This document shows positions 52,984-61,168 of a stretch of 64,000 nucleotides of DNA, piece by piece. A program made the translations under genes and the position numbers. Within the stretch, counting starts at the first letter, position 1. The number at the start of each line of letters is the position of its first letter. The notes under the pieces were generated by a model. The model saw only the letters and a program-made list of their open reading frames with translations, was not told the DNA's origin and did not search any database. Source of the DNA: an uncultured Parasphingopyxis sp. Lineage in GTDB: Bacteria > Pseudomonadota > Alphaproteobacteria > Sphingomonadales > Sphingomonadaceae. The DNA lies in contig NZ_CAKZNF010000024.1 of NCBI RefSeq assembly GCF_937129435.1, positions 45,178 to 109,177 on the forward strand, in the 5' to 3' direction.

Positions 52984-53690
52984 AAAAGGTGCTACTGCCA
53001 AGATCGGCACCAAATTACTTCATCGATTCTCAAGCCGGTGTTTATCGCATCCGGCCAAGGGAAAAGTTGCTAGAGACAATTGAGCCGACAGAAAGTCGCA
53101 TCGTGGCTTTCAACCGGCTGCATGAAGGCCTTGCTGTAGCAACCGAGCTTTTCCAACATCATGGTGATAGCGGACGCACCGGTGTATATCGCGCTATGGG
53201 CTACGTGATGGAGTACCTCACGAGCAGAGGTATCCCGCCCGCGACATTGCGACCTATCGAAGCGGTAATTTCCGCCATTGTCGACGCGAAGCGCGGAACG
53301 TCTAGTCCGATCTTTGAGCCAACACGGGTGGGCAAGGCAGGTGCGCCGCCAAAGCCAATTTCTCAACTCGAATTTGAAGGGCTTGTGGCGGTCGTGGTCG
53401 AGTGTTGCGTGCGCCATTGCCGCGAAGAAGGGCAGCGTCCTTACGTAAAACCGGGTGTTCAACTCGCAGCGCGCTTGATCAATGAATCCGATTGGCCGGT
53501 TCAGGTTACAGGCCGCGAAATGGAAGAACTCAGAGAGCGAGTGCGCCAACGTAAAAATCGCCGATCTCCGGATCGTATCGCGCTAGACAACATGCTTGCA
53601 AGCCATGTGGCTCAAGAGCGACCCCTAGACTGGGCAAGACTTTTGCTGGTTCACCAGTGGGTTAATCCGCCACCCAAAAATTCCAGCTAA
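52980..53690 (+). CDS. Unknown protein downstream of the integrase
   Basis: 236 residues from GTG 52980, overlapping the integrase stop (GTGA). Soluble, helical and charged, with REMEELRERVRQRKNRRSPDRIALDNMLASHVAQERPLDWARLLLVHQW at the end. No recognised domain. Coupling to the integrase suggests a role in maintenance or excision of the element. Confidence 0.65.
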   Translation: MKKVLLPRSAPNYFIDSQAGVYRIRPREKLLETIEPTESRIVAFNRLHEGLAVATELFQHHGDSGRTGVYRAMGYVMEYLTSRGIPPATLRPIEAVISAIVDAKRGTSSPIFEPTRVGKAGAPPKPISQLEFEGLVAVVVECCVRHCREEGQRPYVKPGVQLAARLINESDWPVQVTGREMEELRERVRQRKNRRSPDRIALDNMLASHVAQERPLDWARLLLVHQWVNPPPKNSS

Positions 53691-53776
53691 ACCCTGCTTT
53701 TATTCGGAATGACAGTCAGGCTTCACCGTCCCGCAACGCCGTCCACAATCCCGTGCGGTGTTGCGGGAGACAGAAA

Positions 53777-53965
53777 ATGGAAGCACCTCTGGCGGTCACC
53801 ATTCCGGACGCCGTACGAACCACCGGACTTTCACGCAGCGCAATCTATTTGGCCTTGCAACGAGGCGAACTGAACGCCCGAAAGGCGGGGCGGCGCACGC
53901 TAATCCCCTTCGCCGAATTGGAAGCCTATCTCGCCAACCTCCCGACCTATCAGAGGGAGGCATGA
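53777..53965 (+). CDS. Excisionase-type helix-turn-helix protein
   Basis: 62 residues from ATG 53777: VTIPDAVRTTGLSRSAIYLALQRGELNARKAGRRTLIPFAELEAYLANLP is the classic MerR/Xis DNA-binding fold (pfam HTH_17). Likely recombination directionality factor or regulator. It is followed closely by four small genes in the same direction. Confidence 0.8.
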   Translation: MEAPLAVTIPDAVRTTGLSRSAIYLALQRGELNARKAGRRTLIPFAELEAYLANLPTYQREA

Positions 53966-53968
53966 ACC

Positions 53969-54157
53969 ATGACGCCACATATGCAAAACCCCGGCGTGCA
54001 GGCCGGGGTCTCGCGCGATCAACTTGGCTGCTGTTCGCGCGTTTCATTTACCGCGCCCGACTGGCGCTGGCAACATATTGCGGAGCGCTATCACCTGCCG
54101 CCATCGATGGCGCAGCAAGTCGTTTTGCAATGTTTTGGGGAGGCAAGCGATGACTAA
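53969..54157 (+). CDS. Small unknown protein in the rep operon
   Basis: 62 residues, three bases after the excisionase-like gene, ending eight bases inside the next gene. Contains PDWRWQHIAERYHLPPSMAQQVVLQCFGE, helical. The tight packing supports translation; the function is unknown. Confidence 0.5.
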   Translation: MTPHMQNPGVQAGVSRDQLGCCSRVSFTAPDWRWQHIAERYHLPPSMAQQVVLQCFGEASDD

Positions 54158-54350
54158 GCATGCCTATCCCGACCACCGCCGCGCGGCGCTCGCCTTGCTT
54201 GGCGAAAAACCGGATCTGAAGCACAAGGAAGCCGGATTCCTGGGCCATGTCTGCGTAGCGGCTGATTTGACTCCGAAGCAACGCGATTGGCTGGTGAAGC
54301 TGTTGGAACGGCATGGCCTGCCACCGGTAGCAACGGGAGGCGCAAAATGA
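54150..54350 (+). CDS. Small unknown protein in the rep operon
   Basis: 66 residues from ATG 54150 with GGGGAGG upstream; RRAALALLGEKPDLKHKEAGFLGHVCVAADLTPKQRDWLVKLLERHGLPP. Helical and basic. It overlaps both neighbours (ATGA-type junctions), typical of a compact phage-like operon. Confidence 0.6.
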   Translation: MTKHAYPDHRRAALALLGEKPDLKHKEAGFLGHVCVAADLTPKQRDWLVKLLERHGLPPVATGGAK

Positions 54351-54637
54351 GCACCTATCCCAACGCGCCGGGGCATCGGCGTGTCGATACATCGGTTGCC
54401 GCTGCCGAAGCAATTGCTCCCAAACTGGGACGGCTACAGCGTATGGCGCAATGCGCGATCGACGCGGCGGGCGAGCAAGGGCTGACGGCGGATGAATTGG
54501 CGGCGCGGCTCACGCTCGATCGCTATTCGATCCAGCCGCGCACAAGCGAGTTGAAGCGCAGGGGTTTGATCCGCGACAGTGGACGGCGAAGGCCCAATGC
54601 GAGCGGAAAGCAAGCTATCGTCCGGATTGCCAGCTGA
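54347..54637 (+). CDS. Winged-helix protein in the rep operon
   Basis: 96 residues from ATG 54347 with GGGAGG upstream. QRMAQCAIDAAGEQGLTADELAARLTLDRYSIQPRTSELKRRGLIRDSGRRRPNASGKQAIV is a winged-helix domain with a basic wing. It may regulate the rep operon or assist origin binding. Its stop TGA overlaps the ATG of the Rep-like gene. Confidence 0.7.
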   Translation: MSTYPNAPGHRRVDTSVAAAEAIAPKLGRLQRMAQCAIDAAGEQGLTADELAARLTLDRYSIQPRTSELKRRGLIRDSGRRRPNASGKQAIVRIAS

Positions 54638-55446
54638 TGGCCTGCACCCTATCGACCCTTGCAAGCAATCGCGGGATCGATGCTTTTGAAACTTCACCGG
54701 TCTGCGGATTCGGTGAAGTTTCAATGCTCCCGCCACCCTTCGATAGCGGCGAAAAACGGGCGCTTGGCGAAGCTGGCGCGGACCTTGCACTTAATTACCC
54801 TAGGATAGGTGTTGCACCAGATTTGCCTTGCAGTACCGGCCGGGGAGGTGCGCGCAACCGTGCCGACCGGGAAAGCCATGCACTGACACTGGCGCAGATT
54901 GCCAATCTGACGGCCGCTGAGCGCCATGCAGAGGCGATCGGGCTTCCCTTTACCCGTTTCACCACAATCCATTGGGAAGGCGCTGGCGTGCCTCTGAGCG
55001 GCATGGTGCGGGCAACCGGCCGGTATATCGATTTGCTGACTAAAGCACTGGCGCGGCGCAGCTGCCGGACGGCATGGATTTGGGTGCTTGAAAACGGCGA
55101 GGGCAAGGGCGGGCATTGCCATCTGCTGGTGCATATCCCGGCCGGTCTAGTTGGCGACGTGACAGCCCTTCAACGGCGTTGGCTTCGGTCCATCACCGGC
55201 AACGCATATCGCAGTGGCGTCATTCGCAGCGTTCCGATTGGAGGCCGGTTGGGATTGGAGGCGAGCCATCCCGAATTGCACGCAGTCAATCGGGAGGCGG
55301 CGCTCGCCTATCTGCTGAAGGGAGCAGATGCGGAGGCGGCAAAACGATTCGGCCTGGAGCGATTGGAGCCGGGCGGCCGGATCATCGGGCGGCGTTGCAG
55401 CACATCACAGAATATCGGCGCGAAGGCGCGCGGGGAAAGGAACTGA
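54637..55446 (+). CDS. HUH-type Rep-like endonuclease
   Basis: 269 residues. The HUH motif is GGHCHLLVHIP (His160 and His162), preceded by FTTIHWEGAG as motif I and followed by Tyr225 with Lys228 in ALAYLLKGA, the single-tyrosine nicking motif. Such proteins start rolling-circle replication of plasmids and filamentous or small phages. The first ~80 residues have low similarity to the rest and may be a linker; ATG 54727 is an alternative start. This gives the element a means to replicate after excision. Confidence 0.75.
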   Translation: MACTLSTLASNRGIDAFETSPVCGFGEVSMLPPPFDSGEKRALGEAGADLALNYPRIGVAPDLPCSTGRGGARNRADRESHALTLAQIANLTAAERHAEAIGLPFTRFTTIHWEGAGVPLSGMVRATGRYIDLLTKALARRSCRTAWIWVLENGEGKGGHCHLLVHIPAGLVGDVTALQRRWLRSITGNAYRSGVIRSVPIGGRLGLEASHPELHAVNREAALAYLLKGADAEAAKRFGLERLEPGGRIIGRRCSTSQNIGAKARGERN

Positions 55447-55448
55447 GC

Positions 55449-56279
55449 ATGGCCAAGGCGAAAAAGAACACGGTGCAACCAGAGGAGCAAACGGTGACAA
55501 TTCCGTACCCCGACACGGACAGCGAGCATGAGGCGAAAGCCATTCTGGCGAAGCAAATTCCGGGCTGGGCTAGTCTGGCCAAGGACGAGCAAGCGGAACT
55601 GTTGCAGCTCATTCGTGCGCTTCGAGCACGTGGCGCTCCCGCCAAGGTGAAACTGACGCGGAAACCCGACGGCGGCTTGAGCATCGAACCGGCCGGAGAC
55701 AGCGAGGTGCTGGGGCTGCTGAAGCTGTATGACGCCTTCGCCGCCAATTCGATCGATCCGGTGAACGCCCGCGCGCAGGAGTTGCTCAAATATCTGGGAT
55801 CGGTCGGTGCTGATACCGAAAACCGCTACAATGCGGCGCTGTCATTTATCGAGAGCATGAAGCCACGGGATCAGGCGGAAGCGCTTTTGCTGGTTCAAAT
55901 GTACGTCACCCATGACGCCGCCATAAGGGCGCTAAGCCAGCTGGGATCGGCGGAATGGGTGCCAACGGCGCAAACGTTCGGAAACCTCGCGACAAAGCTG
56001 CTGCGGACCTCTCAGGCACAGATGGAAACGCTGGCCAAGATGCGGCGCGGCGGCGAGCAGGTTATTCGGCACGTGCATGTCGATAACCGGGGCGGGCAAG
56101 CCGTCATTGCGGAAAATGTACAGACGGGGGGAGGGAAAGCGAAAAATGACAAACAATCTCATGCAACCGGCTCAACTGGCCAAAGCGCCGCGATGCTTGG
56201 CCATGACCCGCAAGGGAACGGCGTGCCAGTCCCCGGCCGTGAAAGGCAAGCGGCGATGCAGGATGCACGGCGGGACTAA
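55449..56279 (+). CDS. Unknown element-borne protein
   Basis: 276 residues from ATG 55449, two bases after the Rep-like stop. It has a charged N-terminus, central helices (NRYNAALSFIESMKPRDQAEALLLVQMYVTHDAAIRAL) and HVHVDNRGGQAVIAENV near residue 215. I know this type as a recurrent uncharacterised protein paired with the small HGG-motif protein that follows. DNA packaging or plasmid maintenance are open guesses. Confidence 0.65.
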   Translation: MAKAKKNTVQPEEQTVTIPYPDTDSEHEAKAILAKQIPGWASLAKDEQAELLQLIRALRARGAPAKVKLTRKPDGGLSIEPAGDSEVLGLLKLYDAFAANSIDPVNARAQELLKYLGSVGADTENRYNAALSFIESMKPRDQAEALLLVQMYVTHDAAIRALSQLGSAEWVPTAQTFGNLATKLLRTSQAQMETLAKMRRGGEQVIRHVHVDNRGGQAVIAENVQTGGGKAKNDKQSHATGSTGQSAAMLGHDPQGNGVPVPGRERQAAMQDARRD

Positions 56280-56400
56280 TCCGGGCGCGCCGATCGGCAA
56301 TCGACATGCGTGGAAGCATGGCGGCCGGTCGGCTGAAGTCGTTTCCGCAGCACAATATCTGAGGCAAATCGCGAAACTAGTGGGAGAGCTTGACCGCTAG
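56146..56400 (+). CDS. Small HGG-motif protein
   Basis: 84 residues from ATG 56146, overlapping the previous gene in another frame. CLAMTRKGTACQSPAVKGKRRCRMHGGTNPGAPIGNRHAWKHGGRSAE contains two Cys pairs and the HGG...GxPxGNxxAxKHG motif of a widespread small protein found in mobile elements. A zinc- or DNA-binding role is plausible. The strong conservation of the motif supports the frame. Confidence 0.7.
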   Translation: MTNNLMQPAQLAKAPRCLAMTRKGTACQSPAVKGKRRCRMHGGTNPGAPIGNRHAWKHGGRSAEVVSAAQYLRQIAKLVGELDR

Positions 56401-56555
56401 CGTCCGCTTCGCGGAGTTTCCTCTCCCGGTGTCATTTGACCGTTTTTGGGTGGATTGCGGATATGTGAGGCTACCAATGGGCCGATGGCAAGCGAACTGC
56501 TTACGCATTACCGTGAGATAGTGACACCAACCACAAACTGAAATAATCTCTTCGT

Positions 56556-58115
56556 ATGCCAATCACCGAACTGGATTCCGCGACAGCGATTGACACTATG
56601 AAGGCGAACGGCGCGGCGACGTGGCCAAAGCGTGGTTCGCCAAACCGGCTTTCCCCCATCGCAAAGCCCCGATTACAATCGAGATTCGAGCTTGAAGGGG
56701 GTGAATCGGTCTTCACCATCGGCTCATGTTTTGCGCGCAACGTCGAACGGGAGCTTGCGGCTCGGGGATTTGTGCTTCCGGCGAATGATGCGATTAAGGA
56801 CGATCCTGATCTTGTTGCGATGGGAACGGGAGTGCTCAACAATTACGGCACTCCCTCAATCTATAACGAGATATATTGGGCGCTGGAGCGCGATTACCGG
56901 GATGAGGAGTGTTTTTACCCGGTCGGATCGAAATGGGTGGATATGCACCTTCTCCAGAAATTGCGGCCGACCGACCTTGATACCTGCAGGTTGCGACGGA
57001 GAGCCATCACCGAAGCCTATCGCGAGATCCCGAATAGCCGGGTGATTGTCATTACACTAGGCCTTTCGGAAGTCTGGCTCGACACGAAAACAGGGGTGTA
57101 TCTCAACAACCCGCCCCGCCGGGGAATGCTCCGCGACGATCCCGATCGTTTCAAGCTGCATGTCTTGACCTTCGACGAGGCGATGGGATTCATGCGCGGC
57201 GCGATGGAACTGATCGCCAAACACGGCAGGCCGGACGTACGGGTGATGATGACGGTCTCGCCGGTCCCGCTGTCGGCGACGCATCGCGACATGGATGTCA
57301 TGGAGGCCAACGCATACTCGAAGGCTGTTCTTCGTGTCGTTGCAGAGCACATCCGGTCAGAGTTCGATTTTGTCGATTACTATCCGAGCTTCGAAAGCGT
57401 CACACTTTCCGAACGTCATGTGGCCTGGCAAGACGATGAGGTGCATGTCACGCCCGATATTGTCTCTGTAAATATCGGGCGAATGGTCAATGCTTACACA
57501 GCAACGACGAAGCTGACGTTGGATGAGCTAAAAGACCGTGTGCGGTCGGAAAAGCCAGCCGAGCGCTGGAGGTTGATCGAAGAAAACAGCGAGCACCTAT
57601 CGGACCGGGAAATTGTCTCGGCATATGTCGATTCGGCCATCCGAACGAACAGATTTGCGGAAGCCGAAAAGTATCTCGACTTGGCCGACGATCCTCTAGG
57701 TCTGCACCACGCGGCCATTGCGTATCGTAAGGATGATTTTCAGGCATGTCTCGACAGCCTCAAACCAACCGATCGTCCGACAGTGGCGTGGTTTCGTTAC
57801 AAACTGCGCAGTTACATTGGGCTGGGAGAGATCGAAAACGCAAAAAAGGTGCTCCGGGAATGGTCGGCAAGGACGCCGCAGTCGTTCGACGGCCATATTT
57901 ATATTGCCCATGGCATTGACGATTTCTGCGAGGCCGCTCCGTACTACGAAAAAGCCATCGAGATTTCGGGAAATGCGCCAAAGCCGAATGTCGAATATGC
58001 CGAACGGCTGCTTCGCGAGGGTAAGGTCGCGGAGGCAAAGCGGCAGATAGAAGGCGTCGTTCCCGACACCTCGCCACTTCGCGACCGGATCGAGAGAATC
58101 ATCGCCGCTATCTGA
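56556..58115 (+). CDS. GSCFA domain protein with C-terminal repeats
   Basis: 519 residues. The GSCFA signature is VFTIGSCFARNVERELAARGF near residue 50, followed by LGLSEVWLD, MMTVSPVPLSATH and a long catalytic-type domain to ~330. The rest is TPR-like (IRTNRFAEAEKYLDLADDP, LRSYIGLGEIENAKKVLREW, APYYEKAIEIS). GSCFA proteins are related to SGNH hydrolases and often sit near glycan genes. Here the gene stands alone as cargo, with lower GC than the core. Confidence 0.8.
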   Translation: MPITELDSATAIDTMKANGAATWPKRGSPNRLSPIAKPRLQSRFELEGGESVFTIGSCFARNVERELAARGFVLPANDAIKDDPDLVAMGTGVLNNYGTPSIYNEIYWALERDYRDEECFYPVGSKWVDMHLLQKLRPTDLDTCRLRRRAITEAYREIPNSRVIVITLGLSEVWLDTKTGVYLNNPPRRGMLRDDPDRFKLHVLTFDEAMGFMRGAMELIAKHGRPDVRVMMTVSPVPLSATHRDMDVMEANAYSKAVLRVVAEHIRSEFDFVDYYPSFESVTLSERHVAWQDDEVHVTPDIVSVNIGRMVNAYTATTKLTLDELKDRVRSEKPAERWRLIEENSEHLSDREIVSAYVDSAIRTNRFAEAEKYLDLADDPLGLHHAAIAYRKDDFQACLDSLKPTDRPTVAWFRYKLRSYIGLGEIENAKKVLREWSARTPQSFDGHIYIAHGIDDFCEAAPYYEKAIEISGNAPKPNVEYAERLLREGKVAEAKRQIEGVVPDTSPLRDRIERIIAAI

Positions 58116-58406
58116 CGGCGTAGTTCCAGTAACGAGTAGTTTGCAGCGCGGGGGCGCCTCCGTCAGAGAATGTCGTCGTGCTGGCGGCGACAACGCCCTC
58201 AACATCAAGTTGAGACGTGGCAGCATGGTCAGCGCCGCATTTCGCTGAGCTAGTATCCTTGCCGATGAGAAATAGCATCCCGTTATGGGTCGATAGCTGA
58301 CCGGCCGGTTGCGGTTCCAGATTCCATAAAACTGCCCGTCCTGCCCGGCATAGCGACTGAGCGCGGCTATCTTGCCAAGTCGTTCCCACTTTGTTCACTT
58401 GGGCGC
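58116..58406. other. Gap with an uncertain minus-strand ORF
   Basis: About 290 bases between the GSCFA gene and the next plus-strand gene. The minus-strand ORF 58108-58398 (GTG start, 96 residues, ending STTTFSDGGAPALQTTRYWNYAVR) is convergent with GSCFA. Its ending looks like a protein C-terminus, so it could be the tail of a lost gene, but no ribosome binding site or family supports it. Confidence 0.3.
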
Positions 58407-58730
58407 ATGGCGCGATTCACCACCCGGCAATTAGAAGCGAAGGCGCTCGACATTCTCGAAACTGCGCTGCGCGAAGGCGTGGAACATTGCTTCCGGCCGT
58501 TGGGAACTGCGTTTGCGCTAGCCTATCTCGCAAACGAAAAAGAGGATCGGCGGCTGTTCGATCAGTTCTGGCGTGCGCTCACGCTCGACAGTCGGCAGGA
58601 GCGGGTCAAGCGTGCCAGCTATTCCCTAGAAGCGATCTACATTCTGACAGGCCATCAGCGGCCGGAATCGCGGCGACGAAATTTCTACCAATGCCTGAAC
58701 TGGTATGAGCGGCAGCTGGTCGATCGATGA
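58407..58730 (+). CDS. Small unknown protein
   Basis: 107 residues, charged and helical (RQLEAKALDILETALREGVEHCFRPLGTAFALAYLANEKEDRRLFDQFWRAL). No domain recognised. ATG 58407 is preceded only weakly by a ribosome binding site. Followed by the coiled-coil gene on the same strand. Confidence 0.55.
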   Translation: MARFTTRQLEAKALDILETALREGVEHCFRPLGTAFALAYLANEKEDRRLFDQFWRALTLDSRQERVKRASYSLEAIYILTGHQRPESRRRNFYQCLNWYERQLVDR

Positions 58731-58809
58731 TCTGCGATGACACTTGCGATGTTTCGTGTCAGACAGCTGTAATAACAGCCTGCAGCGATACGGGAGAGGG
58801 AGACCGAAG

Positions 58810-59328
58810 ATGGCATTTTGGAATCGCAAGACTCCGGCGGAGCCATCCGCGCTTGCGCAGGTGCCACTTCCAGACGAACTGCGTGAAAGACATCCCAATA
58901 TCGCGGCTTGGCAGGAAGGTCTCCGAGCTTGGCAGGACAACCTTGAGAAACGCAGAGACGAGTTGGACGCGCGAAAGGAGCGCCAAGATGCCCGCGTCGC
59001 CGAAATTGCAGAAATGTCTGAAGCGCTAGAACGGCAAAAGACCGAAGCTAAGAGCACGATAAAGGCGCTTGAAGCCGAAATTGACATGCTGTCGGAGCGC
59101 AAGCGCGCACTGGCGAAAGGCGTGCCGATGGACGAGGCGTTGGCGGGGCACTCTAATGTCATTCCGGTACGCCGAACTGGCCCGAAGTCCTACGAGTTTG
59201 AACTGCTGCGCTTTCAACAAGGAGTCTGGGACGACAGCTTTCGATACATTGTCGACGTTGACGAGGAGGGAGAGGTTTCCAGTCGCTATGAGAAAATCGA
59301 ACCGGAGGATTCAGCAACACTCAATTAG
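58810..59328 (+). CDS. Coiled-coil protein of unknown function
   Basis: 172 residues from ATG 58810 with GGGAGAGGGAG upstream. After DELRERHPNIAAWQEGL a long coiled coil spans residues ~40-100 (EKRRDELDARKERQDARVAEIAEMSEALERQKTEAKSTIKALEAEIDML). A small beta-rich domain then ends the chain (SYEFELLRFQQGVWDDSFRYIVDVDEEGEV). Possibly a scaffold or sensor; not recognised. Confidence 0.65.
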   Translation: MAFWNRKTPAEPSALAQVPLPDELRERHPNIAAWQEGLRAWQDNLEKRRDELDARKERQDARVAEIAEMSEALERQKTEAKSTIKALEAEIDMLSERKRALAKGVPMDEALAGHSNVIPVRRTGPKSYEFELLRFQQGVWDDSFRYIVDVDEEGEVSSRYEKIEPEDSATLN

Positions 59329-59529
59329 CGCCCGTCCTGACTGAGCGGAGGCAATAAAGTTTCCTATCATGGAGAGTTCATCGTCGAGCGGACAGATGCG
59401 CCTTGGGCGCAGCGACAGTTCGCAGACGCGGGCTATATGATAGCCGCTCGGAAAAACTCCTGAATTGATTTGCGTTTTCAGAGTTATTGGGGAATCGTTC
59501 TTTCGGGGATTCCTTACGGGGGCATTAAA

Positions 59530-60264
59530 ATGAAAATAATCTGTGCAGCATCCGCTGCAGTTTTGCTTTGTGCGTCACCTTCACTCGCGCAAGAGCCTGT
59601 TCCTGCTTCGGTGCCAGTGCCGGTCCAAGCGGTTGCGGCGCAACAACATCAGCACGTCCTTCCGGCCAATACCGAGATCGTTCTCAGCATGAACGAGGAG
59701 ATCACGACACGCCGGAATGAGGAAGGCGACACGTTCAATCTATCGGTCGTGCACAACGTGATGTTGGGTGATTACGTCGTCATTCCAGCCGGGACGCGTG
59801 CCGTTGGCGAGATCACCTGGATGACCGGCAGAGGGATGTTCGGCAAGTCCGGCAAGATGGATGTCGAGCTGCGCTATATCGACCTGAATGGCCGCCGCAT
59901 CGACATTGAAGGATCCTACCGTCAGGAAGGCGAGGGAAACACGGTTGCGACTGTGGCCGGGGTTGTCCTGATCCCAGTGGCGGGCCTGTTCATCACGGGC
60001 CGTAGCGGCGTCATCCCGGAAGGGCGGGAATTGACGGCGCGTCTTTCAAGCAATCTACCGGTGGCCTTGCCTGCCGGTGCCGTTATTCGGGAGAATGCAG
60101 CAGTTGTGGCCCAGCCTGTGAGCGCCGTTGCTCCGGCCGCTGTTGCCGCACAGCCTGCTGTCGTGACAAACGCGCCCGCGCCACAAGCGCAGCCGGAAAC
60201 GCCGCAACCCAATTTTCCGGGGTTGGAAGACGTGGACATGAGTGTCGAGCGCGACGAGCAATAG
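59530..60264 (+). CDS. Exported TrbI/VirB10-like domain protein
   Basis: 244 residues from ATG 59530. It has a signal peptide ending SPSLAQ, then a beta-rich core (VLPANTEIVLSMNEEITTRRNEEGDTFNLSVVHNVMLGDYVVIPAGTRAVGEITWMTGRG). That core resembles the C-terminal OB-like domain of TrbI/VirB10 proteins in outline (IPxGTRaxG). A Pro/Ala/Val-rich tail follows. No other conjugation gene accompanies it, so it is more likely an independent periplasmic protein. Confidence 0.6.
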   Translation: MKIICAASAAVLLCASPSLAQEPVPASVPVPVQAVAAQQHQHVLPANTEIVLSMNEEITTRRNEEGDTFNLSVVHNVMLGDYVVIPAGTRAVGEITWMTGRGMFGKSGKMDVELRYIDLNGRRIDIEGSYRQEGEGNTVATVAGVVLIPVAGLFITGRSGVIPEGRELTARLSSNLPVALPAGAVIRENAAVVAQPVSAVAPAAVAAQPAVVTNAPAPQAQPETPQPNFPGLEDVDMSVERDEQ

Positions 60265-60270
60265 GCTGCT

Positions 60271-60399
60271 GTGTCGCGGTGGCCCGATCTCGACGAACCA
60301 CACGAAGGCGAAGCGTGGCTGACGTTTGAGTTTGTGGGTATCGCGCTGGCGATTACGTTCGTGGGCGGTTGGGCGCTTTGGAGCTGGCTGGCTAGTTGA
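60271..60399 (+). CDS. 42-residue membrane peptide
   Basis: Not on the track because of length. GTG 60271 gives SRWPDLDEPHEGEAWLTFEFVGIALAITFVGGWALWSWLAS, one clear membrane helix. It starts six bases after the exported protein's stop and so is probably translated with it. Unknown function. Confidence 0.45.
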   Translation: MSRWPDLDEPHEGEAWLTFEFVGIALAITFVGGWALWSWLAS

Positions 60400-60583
60400 G
60401 CTTGCGGCCAGCGAACCATTCCCGCGTCATCCGCATTTCCGAAACGGCATCACGCAATTCCTCGCTCACGTCGTCACCCGCGATATGTTTGGCGAGAATT
60501 TCGAGCGTCTGTTCCGTAATGACGCGGCATCGCTCTAACCCGTCTTTCACTGCTTCCAATTCGAGATAGGGATTTGTGGACAT
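60392..60583 (-). CDS. Small helical protein on the opposite strand
   Basis: 63 residues from ATG 60583 with GGAG upstream: MSTNPYLELEAVKDGLERCRVITEQTLEILAKHIAGDDVSEELRDAVSEMRMTREWF. One or two helices. It is divergent from the nuclease-like gene and its 3' end overlaps the membrane peptide gene by eight bases. The track ORF is longer but enters the next gene. Confidence 0.5.
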   Translation of the reverse strand: MSTNPYLELEAVKDGLERCRVITEQTLEILAKHIAGDDVSEELRDAVSEMRMTREWFAGRKLN

Positions 60584-60619
60584 TGCGCGTTGCTCCTGCT
60601 GGCGTGCTATTGATCTACC

Positions 60620-61054
60620 ATGCTTGCTGAGATTGTCGCCGCCGGTCTGACATTCGCCTGCACGCCCATCAGCGTCTGGGATGGCGACGGGCCGATCCGG
60701 TGTGCTGAGGGCTATGATGTGAGGCTGTGGGCTATCAGCGCGCGCGAGAGAGACGAAACGTGCCGTGAGGGCCATCCATGCCCCGAAGCCGGGGGAATGG
60801 ATGCAGCGCGCCATCTGGCGGAACTAACGGGGGAGATCGTAGGCGAAGGCCCACACGGCCATTTTCTCGTCGATGGTCCGGCGATTTGGTGTGAGTCGAA
60901 AGGCCAGAGTTATGGCCGCATCGTTGCTCGCTGCGAATCATTGGAGCACGGTGATCTGGGATGCCGCATGGTGATAGATGGCTTTGCGCTAGAGTGGCGG
61001 CGATACGGGCGCGTATGCGTATTTTCCATGCCTGGCATCGGCAATCCTCAGTGA
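60620..61054 (+). CDS. Staphylococcal-nuclease-like (thermonuclease family) protein
   Basis: 144 residues. FACTPISVWDGDGPIRCAEGYDVRLWAISARERDETC matches the SNase core with its Asp pair and the Arg...Glu pair, and GQSYGRIVARC supplies the second Arg. The start gives a short hydrophobic N-terminus (LAEIVAAGLTFAC), perhaps a weak export signal. Six cysteines suggest an extracytoplasmic, disulfide-bonded form. Cutting of DNA or RNA is plausible. Confidence 0.65.
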   Translation: MLAEIVAAGLTFACTPISVWDGDGPIRCAEGYDVRLWAISARERDETCREGHPCPEAGGMDAARHLAELTGEIVGEGPHGHFLVDGPAIWCESKGQSYGRIVARCESLEHGDLGCRMVIDGFALEWRRYGRVCVFSMPGIGNPQ

Positions 61055-61168
61055 GGTCTGTTCCGGTCAGCTAGCCGATCTCAAACGGGAGCAGGTGTTG
61101 CAGGGCGCAACAAACCCGGGCGAGCCTGTTGGGCACCACAATGTCAGAAAGCATGACTGGCGTTGACG

